Source of the DNA: Nocardia sp. NBC_00565
GTDB taxonomy: Bacteria > Actinomycetota > Actinomycetes > Mycobacteriales > Mycobacteriaceae
Direction: 5' to 3'
Assembly (NCBI RefSeq): GCF_036345915.1
Contig: NZ_CP107785.1
Span: 558,001 to 622,000, forward strand
Length of the DNA: 64,000 nucleotides
This document shows, piece after piece, positions 9,014 to 18,352 of this stretch. The position numbers were made by a program, and so were the translations under genes. Numbering within the stretch: position 1 is the first letter of the stretch; each line of letters begins with the position of its first letter. The notes beneath the pieces were generated by a model that was not told where the DNA came from, did no database searches, and worked only from the letters and a program-made list of their open reading frames with translations.

Positions 9014-9733
9014 ATGGGTCGCTTGGCTTTCCCTATCTCGGTCGCCGCTGCGGCGGTGCTGGTATTCGCCGCGCCCGTTGCCGCGGCGGATGTGGGTGAT
9101 GAGGACGGTGTGCCGTCGCGGACCGCGTTCTCCTTCCGGTCGGTGGTGCCCGGTGTCCAGTGGGGCACCAGCAACGAGTACGAGATGCGCACCGGATTGT
9201 CGCTGGTCAAGCTCTATATGGTCGACTACGCGCTGCATCGAGGTGATGGGTCGGCGACGGATCTGGCGTTGGCGGAGCGGATGATCCGCTATTCCGACGA
9301 CTCCGCGGCCGACGCACTCGGCGCGAAGTATCCGGAGGCGATCGACGCCATCGCCGCGGAGTACGGCCTGACCGGCACCAGATCGGGCCCGGCCTGGGGT
9401 AGTTCGTACACCAGCACCGCGGATGTGGCCACTTTCCTGGCGACCAAAAAGCGCACCGAACCCGGTTCGCCGATCTTTACCTGGATGGCCGCAGCGGGTG
9501 CGCAGGCGGCCGACGGCACGTCTCAGGATTGGGGGACCGCACGGCTGCCCGGCGTCCAGGGCAGCAAATGGGGCTGGTCCGATAGCGGTCCGCTCGAGGT
9601 GGCCTCGGCATCATTCGGAGCGGGTTTCGCGGTCGCGGCGCATACCCGCGGCACACCCGAGGATCAGACGGCTGATGTCACCGCCACCTTGCCGTGGTTG
9701 GTACTGGCTCTGGTCGAGCGCGTGACGGGATAG
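9014..9733 (+). CDS. Secreted serine beta-lactamase/PBP-fold hydrolase
   Basis: 239 aa with a Sec signal of about 25 residues (cleavage near V-A-A-A-D). The S-x-x-K motif is S63-L-V-K66, followed by a long helix; YSDDSAAD near residue 96 stands where class A enzymes have S-D-N. A K-x-G-like motif may be the KWGWSD segment. The protein resembles the short class-A-like hydrolases of actinobacteria that lack a proven substrate. The start is ATG 9014 with GGAGG 9 nt upstream, overlapping the stop of the preceding DUF1254 gene, so cotranscription is likely. Confidence 0.8.
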   Translation: MGRLAFPISVAAAAVLVFAAPVAAADVGDEDGVPSRTAFSFRSVVPGVQWGTSNEYEMRTGLSLVKLYMVDYALHRGDGSATDLALAERMIRYSDDSAADALGAKYPEAIDAIAAEYGLTGTRSGPAWGSSYTSTADVATFLATKKRTEPGSPIFTWMAAAGAQAADGTSQDWGTARLPGVQGSKWGWSDSGPLEVASASFGAGFAVAAHTRGTPEDQTADVTATLPWLVLALVERVTG

Positions 9734-9740
9734 GCGGCGG

Positions 9741-10181
9741 TCAGTCGTCGTTGCCGTCCCAGGTCCAGTGCGGCACGGCGCGGATCGGGTGCAGTTCGTC
9801 GTCGGTCTTGGCATGTGAATTCTGTTGTGCCACTTGGGCGCCGAATTCGGCATGCTCGCGCACCGCGGCGCGGAAGGCCGGATCGTCGAACAGCCCCGCC
9901 TCCTCGAACGCCTCCAGATACAGCTGGGCGAAGCGCTCTCGCTGTTCATCGGTGATCGCGAGACCGCGGTGCACGGCGATGATGTAGTCGAAGCCGAGGT
10001 CGCGGGTGAAACGGTCCGGCCCGCCGAAGGATTCGGCGGTGAACCAGGTGAGGTGGTCGACGTGCGTCGGGCGGCGTTCGGTGAACTGGGTTTTCAGCCG
10101 GAGCCGTGATGGCTGATCGCTATGTAAGTGGCGTGCGAATGCGCGGCAACCGCGATTCAGTAAACAGGTATTACTAAACAC
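9741..10181 (-). pseudogene. Truncated-haemoglobin-like gene lacking its 5' part
   Basis: From about residue 41 the frame matches a globin family well: HVDHLTWFTAESFGGPDRF (helix E region), then V-H-R-G-L with the likely proximal His, a central helix, and the C-terminal V-A-Q-Q-N-S-H-A segment. The first 40 residues are Cys/Arg-rich and do not resemble the A/B helices of the family. They are encoded by DNA that contains a 29-bp palindrome belonging to the divergent P450 promoter. The only start in frame is GTG 10181, inside that palindrome. I read this as a gene that lost its 5' end, though expression of a shortened protein cannot be excluded. Confidence 0.65.
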
Positions 10182-10188
10182 TGTTCAC
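10160..10188. promoter_or_regulatory. Candidate TetR-type operator upstream of the P450 gene
   Basis: An imperfect 29-bp palindrome has outer arms GTAAACAG and CTGTTCAC (one internal mismatch) and a central TTACTAA. It lies about 95 bp before the P450 start. The adjacent TetR gene at 11524 is a plausible binder. Binding is inferred. Confidence 0.45.
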
Positions 10189-10217
10189 AGACCCCTGTTG
10201 TGTGATTTCATCTCCTT

Positions 10218-10231
10218 CGGAACGTGTTCCA
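10218..10231. promoter_or_regulatory. KstR-like operator before the CYP125-like gene
   Basis: CGG-AAC-GT-GTT-CCA differs from the published mycobacterial KstR consensus TNNAACNNGTTNNA only in the first base. It lies 48 bp before the P450 start. A perfect match to the consensus precedes the alcohol dehydrogenase gene at 18353. Confidence 0.5.
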
Positions 10232-10279
10232 CACAACGTCGTGAGGTCTGCAGCCAAGTCAGACCGGTAGGAGATAGCC

Positions 10280-11515
10280 GTGACCGTGACCACGCCATCG
10301 ATTCCCGCGGGATTCGACTTCACCGACCCCGATCTGCTCGCCACCCGCCTGCCCATCCAAGAATTCGCCGAGCTGCGCCGGACCGCCCCGGTCTGGTGGT
10401 GTGCGCAATCCGGGCGGGCCAGCGGCTTCGATGACGGCGGCTACTGGGTCGTCTCCAAGCTCGAGCACATCAAGGAGATCTCGAAGAATCCGGAGGTGTT
10501 CTCCTCGCACGAGAACACCGCGATCATCCGGTTCAACGAGGAGACCACCCGCGAGCAGATCGACATGCTCGGCAACATGCTGATGCTGAACCTCGATCCG
10601 CCGCAGCACACCAAGATCCGCCGCATAATCTCCAAGGGCTTCACCCCGCGCGCGGTGGAGAGCCTGCGCGGCGCGCTCACCGAGCGTGCGGCCCGAATTG
10701 TGGACGAGGCCAAGAAAACCGGCCGCGGCGACTTCGTCGAACAGGTCGCCTGCGAGCTGCCGCTGCAGGCCATCGCCGAGCTCATCGGCGTCCCACAGGA
10801 CGACCGCAAGAAGCTCTTCGACTGGACCAACCAGATGATCTCCTACGACGATCCCGAGTTCGACGGCAACCACCACACCGCGACCGCCGAAGTCATGGGC
10901 TACGCCTGGAGTATGGCCGAGGAGCGGCGCAAATGCCCGGCCGACGATATCGTCACCCAGTTGATCAACGCCGATATCAACGGCGAGAACCTGGGTTCGG
11001 ACGAGTTCGCTTTCTTCGTGATCCTGCTGTCGGTCGCGGGCAATGAGACCACCCGCAATTCGATCACGCACGGCATGAAGGCCTTCGTCGACAACCCGGA
11101 GCAGTGGGAGCTCTACAAAGAGCAGCGCCCGCGCACCGCACCCGACGAGATCGTGCGCTGGGCCACCCCGGTGACCGCCTTCCAGCGCACCGCCACCCAG
11201 GACACCGAGATCGGCGGCCAGCAGATCAAGAAGGGCCAGCGGATCGGCCTGTTCTACAGCTCGGCCAACTTCGACGAGGACGGTTTCGAGGATCCGTTCA
11301 CGTTCGACGTGCTGCGCAACCCCAACCCGCACGTGGGTTTCGGTGGCACCGGCACGCACTATTGCGTCGGCGCCAACCTGGCCCGGCTGCAGATCGACCT
11401 GATGTTCAACGCCATCGCCGATGTGATGCCCAATCTGCGGCAGGTCTCCGATCCGGTGCGGCTGCGCTCGGGGTGGTTGAACGGCATCAAGCGCTGGGAA
11501 GTCGAATACGCTTGA
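10280..11515 (+). CDS. Cytochrome P450, CYP125-like (probable steroid side-chain hydroxylase)
   Basis: 411-aa soluble bacterial P450. I-helix A253-G-N-E-T-T-R, K-helix E290-x-x-R293, and haem loop FGGTGTHYC with Cys362 as thiolate ligand. The N-terminus (PAGFDFTDPDLLATRLP), the NPNPHVGFGGTG stretch and the RSGWLNGIK end resemble CYP125A1 of M. tuberculosis, which hydroxylates C26/C27 of cholesterol and cholestenone. The substrate here is therefore probably a steroid side chain; other CYP families share part of the pattern. The start is GTG 10280 behind GTAGGAGATAG. The TetR gene begins 8 nt after the stop, so the two are cotranscribed. Confidence 0.87.
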   Translation: MTVTTPSIPAGFDFTDPDLLATRLPIQEFAELRRTAPVWWCAQSGRASGFDDGGYWVVSKLEHIKEISKNPEVFSSHENTAIIRFNEETTREQIDMLGNMLMLNLDPPQHTKIRRIISKGFTPRAVESLRGALTERAARIVDEAKKTGRGDFVEQVACELPLQAIAELIGVPQDDRKKLFDWTNQMISYDDPEFDGNHHTATAEVMGYAWSMAEERRKCPADDIVTQLINADINGENLGSDEFAFFVILLSVAGNETTRNSITHGMKAFVDNPEQWELYKEQRPRTAPDEIVRWATPVTAFQRTATQDTEIGGQQIKKGQRIGLFYSSANFDEDGFEDPFTFDVLRNPNPHVGFGGTGTHYCVGANLARLQIDLMFNAIADVMPNLRQVSDPVRLRSGWLNGIKRWEVEYA

Positions 11516-11523
11516 ATTCCCTC

Positions 11524-12249
11524 ATGAACAGGTCCAAGCCGCGGGGGCGGGCGCCGGTGCTCTCCGATGCGGATATCCGCCGGGTGGCGCGCGCACTGCT
11601 GGTCGAGTACGGTCCCGACGCGGTCACGCTGCGGGCGATCGCCCGCGAACTCGGCATCACCGCGCCCGCGCTGTACCGGTACTACAATTCGCGCGAGGAC
11701 CTGTTGGAGAGTCTGCGCCTGGAGTTCTGCGAGGACCTCGCCGCGGATTTGTCCGAGCAGATCGCCTCCCTGCCCGATGACGGCGCGGTGCAGTTCTTCG
11801 CCATCTGCAAGGGGTTCCGGCGCTGGGCGCTGGCGCACACCAGGGAATTCACCCTGGTGTTCGCCTCGCCGGGCGCGGGCCGCGCGCGTTTGCTGCGGCG
11901 CTTCGACGAACCGTTCGGGCGGATCTTCCTGGCGGCCGCCGGTCGGCTTCTGGCCACCTATGACGTGGTGACGCCGCCGACCGATGTGATTCCGGCGGAG
12001 CTGCGCGATGATCTCGTGCTGTTCCAAACCGAGTTGCTGGCAGCGCTTTCCGAATCCGGGCAGAAGTTCCCCGCCGAAAAGCTCGACCTCGGCGTGACGT
12101 ATCTGATGATCCAGATCTGGGCCCGGCTCTACGGGCACGTCACCCTCGAGGTATTCGGGAATTATCCGATTCCGCTATCGAATCCGGAGATTCTCTTCGA
12201 TGCGATGCTGGCGGATCTCGGGCGCACCGCCGGGTTGATCAGCGAGTGA
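11524..12249 (+). CDS. TetR-family regulator
   Basis: 241 aa. The N-terminal helix-turn-helix is at about residues 17-60 (VTLRAIARELGITAPALYRYY, then NSREDLLESL). The C-terminal ligand domain is of the type with a WALAHTREFTLVFASPG segment. The start is ATG 11524, 8 nt after the P450 stop; the upstream open frame is a shadow of the P450. Likely controls its own operon through the palindrome at 10160-10188 or the site at 10218. It is not recognisable as KstR itself. Confidence 0.85.
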   Translation: MNRSKPRGRAPVLSDADIRRVARALLVEYGPDAVTLRAIARELGITAPALYRYYNSREDLLESLRLEFCEDLAADLSEQIASLPDDGAVQFFAICKGFRRWALAHTREFTLVFASPGAGRARLLRRFDEPFGRIFLAAAGRLLATYDVVTPPTDVIPAELRDDLVLFQTELLAALSESGQKFPAEKLDLGVTYLMIQIWARLYGHVTLEVFGNYPIPLSNPEILFDAMLADLGRTAGLISE

Positions 12250-12465
12250 GCCGGGACAGCCATTCGGCGTAGCCGATGCCGATCGCCTCGCCCTGCTCGC
12301 CCAGATTGGCTGGCGCGCAACAGCGTCCACGGAATCTCGCCCGCGGTGACCACTCGTTCCTGGTCCACCTTCGTCCGGTAGTAGGCGATGGGCACGAGAT
12401 CGCAGCCGACGATGGAGATTTCGACGGTACGCGGCTCAACGTGGGCCATCGCATATGCCTGATTC
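12239..12465 (-). pseudogene. Relic of an NmrA-like NAD(P)-binding oxidoreductase
   Basis: Two frames carry consecutive pieces of one protein. The upstream piece reads VEISIVGCDLVPIAYYRTKV and then QERVVTAGEIPWTLLRA, the conserved stretch of NmrA-like SDR proteins. The downstream piece, in the next frame, reads EAIGIGYAEWLSRLTR and stops. Around 100 residues that normally lie between are missing, and the Rossmann N-terminus is absent. The relic is squeezed between the TetR gene and the TerD-HNH gene, overlapping the last bases of the former. Confidence 0.65.
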
Positions 12466-12531
12466 GCCACATCGGTGTTCCGGTGCGCGGATGCGTGCGG
12501 TATCGGACAGGTGACCGGTCGTGTGGTTACG

Positions 12532-14271
12532 TCAGATCCGCGCGCCTTTGGCCCGGTTACAGGCACGGCAGAGGATCTGCAGATTGGTCGCGCTCGTCGC
12601 GCCACCGCGGCTGAGCGGAATGATGTGGTCGAATTCGAGGTAGTGGCCGTCGCCGCATTCGACACATTTGCCGCCGTCGCGTTGCCACACTTCGGCTTTG
12701 ACCTCCTGGGGGATGCTGCGGGTGTCGCGCTGGCCCGGGGTGAGGATCAGGCGTTTGGCGACACGCAGCGCGCCCTCCATGGCGGCCGCGACGTAATCGG
12801 GGTCCTCGACATCGAAGGTGGCGCCGCCGCGCGCCGAGGTCGCCGCGATGACCACCGTGCGTTGCTCGACCCGCACCGAAACCACCCGGTTCCACGGCAA
12901 TTCGGTGCCGGTGTCGATTCCGACGAAGCGCAGCTTCTTATTGCTGGCGATCAGCCTGCCGTCGGTGTGTTTCGGGCCGCGCGCCAACTGCCGGATATGC
13001 ACCGCGGCCAGGTCCAGGTGCACCTTCTCCTCGGGATCCAGATGCAGTCCGGGCGTCCGGACCAGCGGCAGATCACCGCCGCGCAGCCGGGACAGCAGGT
13101 GGCCGCGGTGCATTCGCCTGCGCAGATCCTCGACCAGCGGCCCGGTCAGACCCAGCTCATGGATCGCCTGCTCGAACGCCTCGAACTCCGGCTGCTCGAT
13201 CTCCCCGTCCGCGAACGCGAAGGTGACCAGTCGCTCAACATAGCTCAGCGCCACCGCACGCAACGCATCCCGGCCCAGGTTCTCGTCGATCCGCTGATAC
13301 CGCAACGACGCCCACAACGCGTCCCAATCCGCGCCGCGCGGCCCCGACGTGGTGAGCACCCGCCAAGCCTGGGTGTGCCAGTGCGTCAGGTACTCCTCGA
13401 TCTCGGCCGCACAGTACAGACACGCCGCAAGACCACCGAACAGCTTGCGCCGCCTGAGATGTCCGCAACGCGCACACTCGCGTGCGCGCGGGGGTCGGGG
13501 CGGATACCCGGCGCCGGTCCACTGCGTCCCATCCCACCACCGCAACCTCGACGGATCCTCGGGATCCGCATACCAGTCGGCGCGTTGGGAATTCGGCGGC
13601 GGTGCGAGCGGACCGGGTTCAACCGCCTGTCGACGTCGGTCGAGATCGATCGGCCTGGTCGGCTGGGATGGCATCGGGGTGTTATCCGCTCGCGAAGCGG
13701 TCGGCTCATGGTCGGCGCCGGTCGGTTCGCGCTGCGATCGGTGCGTTGCGCCCGACGCTCGCGCGTCGGGTTCGTCGACGTTGACGCCGAATTCGGTGAC
13801 GAGTCCGGGCAGTCCGCTCGACCAGCCCTGGCCGATGGCGCGGAACCGCCACTGGTCCTCGCGGCGATAGAACTCGCCGAACATCATGGCGGACACCGAA
13901 TCGGCGTCGGTGATCTCGAATCGCGCGATCGGGCCGTGAGCGGCTTCGATGGTGAGGGTCAAACCCGTGATATCGCCGAAGGTTCCCGCGTCGACCGAGC
14001 CCGCGACGACGATCCGTGCCACATCCGATTCGGTGCGCGGTAGCGAGACACTCAGTCGCGCGGTGCCCGGCGCGGGCTCCTGATCGAGCGTCACCGCCTG
14101 CGACATATGCCGGGGCGCGTTGAAGAACACCAGATCCCGATCGGTGCGCACCGATCCCGCCGCCGCCAACAACAACGCATGCGCATCCACCGCATGCTCC
14201 GACCGCCACGAAACAACCACGGCAAGAAGGGAAGTCGGTACCGCCGTATTGGCCCCTTTACTGAGTTTCAT
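12532..14271 (-). CDS. TerD - DUF2510 - zinc ribbon - PH-like - HNH nuclease protein
   Basis: 579 aa with a rare architecture. Residues 1-165: TerD domain (KLSKGANTAV, D-L-V-F-F-N, F-G-E-F-Y-R-R, R-A-I-G-Q-G-W). 166-230: polar Pro-rich linker. 233-257: DUF2510 (WYADPEDPSRLRWWDGTQWT). 266-287: zinc ribbon C-x2-C-x14-C-x2-C. 340-380: helical TerB-like patch with a D-G-E-I acidic motif. 405-508: GRAM/PH-like beta domain. 518-579: HNH endonuclease with C536/C539, the D548-H549 pair, N563 and C568/C571. All HNH residues needed for metal binding appear present. The start ATG 14271 is chosen because it begins the TerD fold. TerD proteins belong to stress and predicted anti-phage networks; a sensor-nuclease role is inference. 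Confidence 0.85.
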   Translation of the reverse strand: MKLSKGANTAVPTSLLAVVVSWRSEHAVDAHALLLAAAGSVRTDRDLVFFNAPRHMSQAVTLDQEPAPGTARLSVSLPRTESDVARIVVAGSVDAGTFGDITGLTLTIEAAHGPIARFEITDADSVSAMMFGEFYRREDQWRFRAIGQGWSSGLPGLVTEFGVNVDEPDARASGATHRSQREPTGADHEPTASRADNTPMPSQPTRPIDLDRRRQAVEPGPLAPPPNSQRADWYADPEDPSRLRWWDGTQWTGAGYPPRPPRARECARCGHLRRRKLFGGLAACLYCAAEIEEYLTHWHTQAWRVLTTSGPRGADWDALWASLRYQRIDENLGRDALRAVALSYVERLVTFAFADGEIEQPEFEAFEQAIHELGLTGPLVEDLRRRMHRGHLLSRLRGGDLPLVRTPGLHLDPEEKVHLDLAAVHIRQLARGPKHTDGRLIASNKKLRFVGIDTGTELPWNRVVSVRVEQRTVVIAATSARGGATFDVEDPDYVAAAMEGALRVAKRLILTPGQRDTRSIPQEVKAEVWQRDGGKCVECGDGHYLEFDHIIPLSRGGATSATNLQILCRACNRAKGARI

Positions 14272-14452
14272 CGCCACGGAACTATGCCACGACCCTCCGA
14301 CACGCCGACCCGGTCGGTCCCGATATTCGGCGATGCGCGCGAACCGCAGTCCCAGCCCGGCAGGCACGGCACAAACCGGCCGCGTCGTTCATGCCCGGAT
14401 CTGGGGCACCCACAAGGATGCGAAGGAGCGGTGGGGTTGGGACGCGCGGGGC

Positions 14453-16534
<2,082 letters not shown>

Positions 16535-16623
16535 CGTGCTCCGAACCCTACGCCGCACCGGTCGCGGCAAACTGTTGTCATGCGCCTTCAGTTTGGTCCG
16601 CCGTGTGGTGCACAATGTGGGAC

Positions 16624-17679
16624 ATGTCTGTTGCGCAACCGGTCGATGTGGATCGAGATGTCGTCGACTTCGCTGTCGTCGGTAAATGGATGGATGAGCA
16701 GGGTTTGCCGGCCGGCGAGTTCGAGGATGTGACCTCTCTCGGCGGTGGCACGCAGAACATCATGCTGCGCTTCGCCCGCGGCGGCCGGGACTACGTGCTG
16801 CGGCGCGGGCCGAAGCATCTGCGCGCCAAGAGTAATGACGTCATCCGTCGCGAGGCCCGGCTGCTCGGCGCGCTCGACGGCACCGGTGTGCGCGCCCCGC
16901 GAGTGATCGCCGCATGCCCCGACGAATCGGTCCTCGGCGCGGTCTTCTACCTGATGGAGCCCATTACCGGCTTCAACCCGCAGAACGAATTGCCCGAACT
17001 GCATGCGGGCGATCCGGAGGTGCGGCGGCAGATGGGCCTGTCCGCCGTGGAGGCTATCGCCCGCCTCGGCGCCCTCGACTATCAGGCGCTCGGACTCCAG
17101 GACTACGGCAAGCCGGACGGCTTCCTGGAGCGCCAGGTGCCGCGCTGGCTCGGCGAGCTCGAGTCCTATTCGGCCAATGAGGGCTACGCGGGTCCGGAGA
17201 TTCCCGGCGTGCGGCAGGTCGGGGAGTGGCTGGATCGGAATCGTCCCGCACAGTGGACTCCCGGCATCCTGCACGGCGACTGTCACCTGGCCAACATGAT
17301 GTTCTCCTATGACGGCCCGGAGGTGGCCGCGATGGTGGACTGGGAGATGTCGACCATTGGCGACCCGCTGCTCGACCTCGGCTGGCAGATCGCGACCCGC
17401 CCGGAACCCGGCACCACCGGCGCGGCGCTGATCGGCAAGCTCGGTGCCGTCGGCGGCCTGCCGACGCCGGCTGAGATGATCGCGCACTACGGCAAGTTCT
17501 CCGACCGCGACCTGAGCAACGTCACCTGGTACACAGTGCTCGCCTGCTTCAAGCTCGGCATCGTGCTGGAAGGTACGCACGCCCGGGCCTTCGCGGGCAA
17601 GGCGCCCAAGCAGGTCGGCGACTTCCTGCACGCCATCACCCTCGAACTCTTCGAGCGCGCACATCGCCTGATGGAGTGA
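16624..17679 (+). CDS. Phosphotransferase-family protein (APH fold, ACAD10-like)
   Basis: 351 aa. Aminoglycoside-phosphotransferase-fold kinase of the group found with fatty-acid catabolic genes. A glycine loop region lies at LGGGTQNIMLRF. The catalytic loop is HGDCHLANMMF with the catalytic Asp, and the metal-binding DWEMSTIGDPLLDLGW follows. The substrate is unknown; family members are often near acyl-CoA dehydrogenases, which are absent here. ATG 16624 is preferred, ATG 16615 being an alternative. Its stop overlaps an old GTG start (GTGA) of the following DinB-type gene. Confidence 0.82.
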   Translation: MSVAQPVDVDRDVVDFAVVGKWMDEQGLPAGEFEDVTSLGGGTQNIMLRFARGGRDYVLRRGPKHLRAKSNDVIRREARLLGALDGTGVRAPRVIAACPDESVLGAVFYLMEPITGFNPQNELPELHAGDPEVRRQMGLSAVEAIARLGALDYQALGLQDYGKPDGFLERQVPRWLGELESYSANEGYAGPEIPGVRQVGEWLDRNRPAQWTPGILHGDCHLANMMFSYDGPEVAAMVDWEMSTIGDPLLDLGWQIATRPEPGTTGAALIGKLGAVGGLPTPAEMIAHYGKFSDRDLSNVTWYTVLACFKLGIVLEGTHARAFAGKAPKQVGDFLHAITLELFERAHRLME

Positions 17680-17716
17680 TCGCAGCTCTGGGCGAGAGGC
17701 TGTCGGAATCTTGCCG

Positions 17717-18178
17717 ATGACTGGCTGGATATGTTCCGAGCGGCCCGACGCCGCAATCCGCCCGGACGACTCGACCTGGTCGGCGCTCGAGTACGCCGCC
17801 CATGTTCGCGACGTCTGCCGAATCTTCACCTATCGCGCGGCTGTGACGGCCCGCGCCAGCGCGGTCGATCCGCGGGTCACCGGCTTCGATGCGAAAGGTC
17901 TCGACGCCGGCGAGACGGCTGATGGCATCCCGGTGTTCTCGAACTGGGATCAGGACCTCACGGCCATCGCTGATCGATACGGTGAGCAGGACCCCGGCAA
18001 GGTGGCCGCGGAGCTGACCGAGGCGGCCGATGCGACCGCGCGTGCCTTCGAATCGGTCCCCACCGCCGACCTCGCCCGGCAGGCGCGGCGCAGCGACGGT
18101 TCGATCTTCACCGTCGAATCCCTGGCGTCCTACTTCGTGCACGACGTAATCCACCATGTGCACGACGTGCGCGGCTGA
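17717..18178 (+). CDS. DinB/MDMPI-fold protein with disrupted 5' end
   Basis: 153 aa from ATG 17717. The core is a four-helix metal-binding DinB-type fold: DSTWSALEYAAHVRDVCR with the first His, FSNWDQDLTA in the middle, YFVHDVIHHVHDV at the end with further His ligands. Members use mycothiol or other thiols, or are of unknown function. The N-terminal helix is missing from this frame. It can be read as VIAALGERLSES from GTG 17676, which overlaps the previous stop, and ADDWLDMF in a second frame, before the long frame takes over. Two frameshifts therefore seem to have damaged the gene; a shortened product may still be made. Confidence 0.6.
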   Translation: MTGWICSERPDAAIRPDDSTWSALEYAAHVRDVCRIFTYRAAVTARASAVDPRVTGFDAKGLDAGETADGIPVFSNWDQDLTAIADRYGEQDPGKVAAELTEAADATARAFESVPTADLARQARRSDGSIFTVESLASYFVHDVIHHVHDVRG

Positions 18179-18278
18179 AGTCGGGCAATATCGGATCCGA
18201 GCGGGTGCTTCGCGGGGGCGAACTGGAACTCGTTCGGGGGTCTGGTCAATCCCTGTCGGCGAATTTTCGACCCAGTAC

Positions 18279-18292
18279 TAGAACGCGTTCCA
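18279..18292. promoter_or_regulatory. KstR-like operator before the alcohol dehydrogenase
   Basis: T-AG-AAC-GC-GTT-CC-A fits the KstR consensus TNNAACNNGTTNNA exactly, within the 16-bp near-palindrome CTAGAACGCGTTCCAG. It lies 60 bp before the start of the gene at 18353. KstR represses cholesterol-catabolic genes in mycobacteria and rhodococci; its operation here is inferred. Confidence 0.6.
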
Positions 18293-18352
18293 GTTTTCTC
18301 GTACTGTGGGTGCAGTCACATTGAAGCCCGTGCATGCGAGAGGTCGACAGGA

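Noticed and set aside
9014-9733. Functional antibiotic-resistance beta-lactamase
   Set aside because: It has S-x-x-K but lacks a clear E-x-x-L-N omega-loop and K-T-G; better read as a general serine hydrolase.
12475-14043. 522-aa open frame on the plus strand
   Set aside because: It is antisense to the TerD-HNH gene. Its composition is Arg/Gly/Gln-rich without domains, the usual shadow of high-GC coding DNA.
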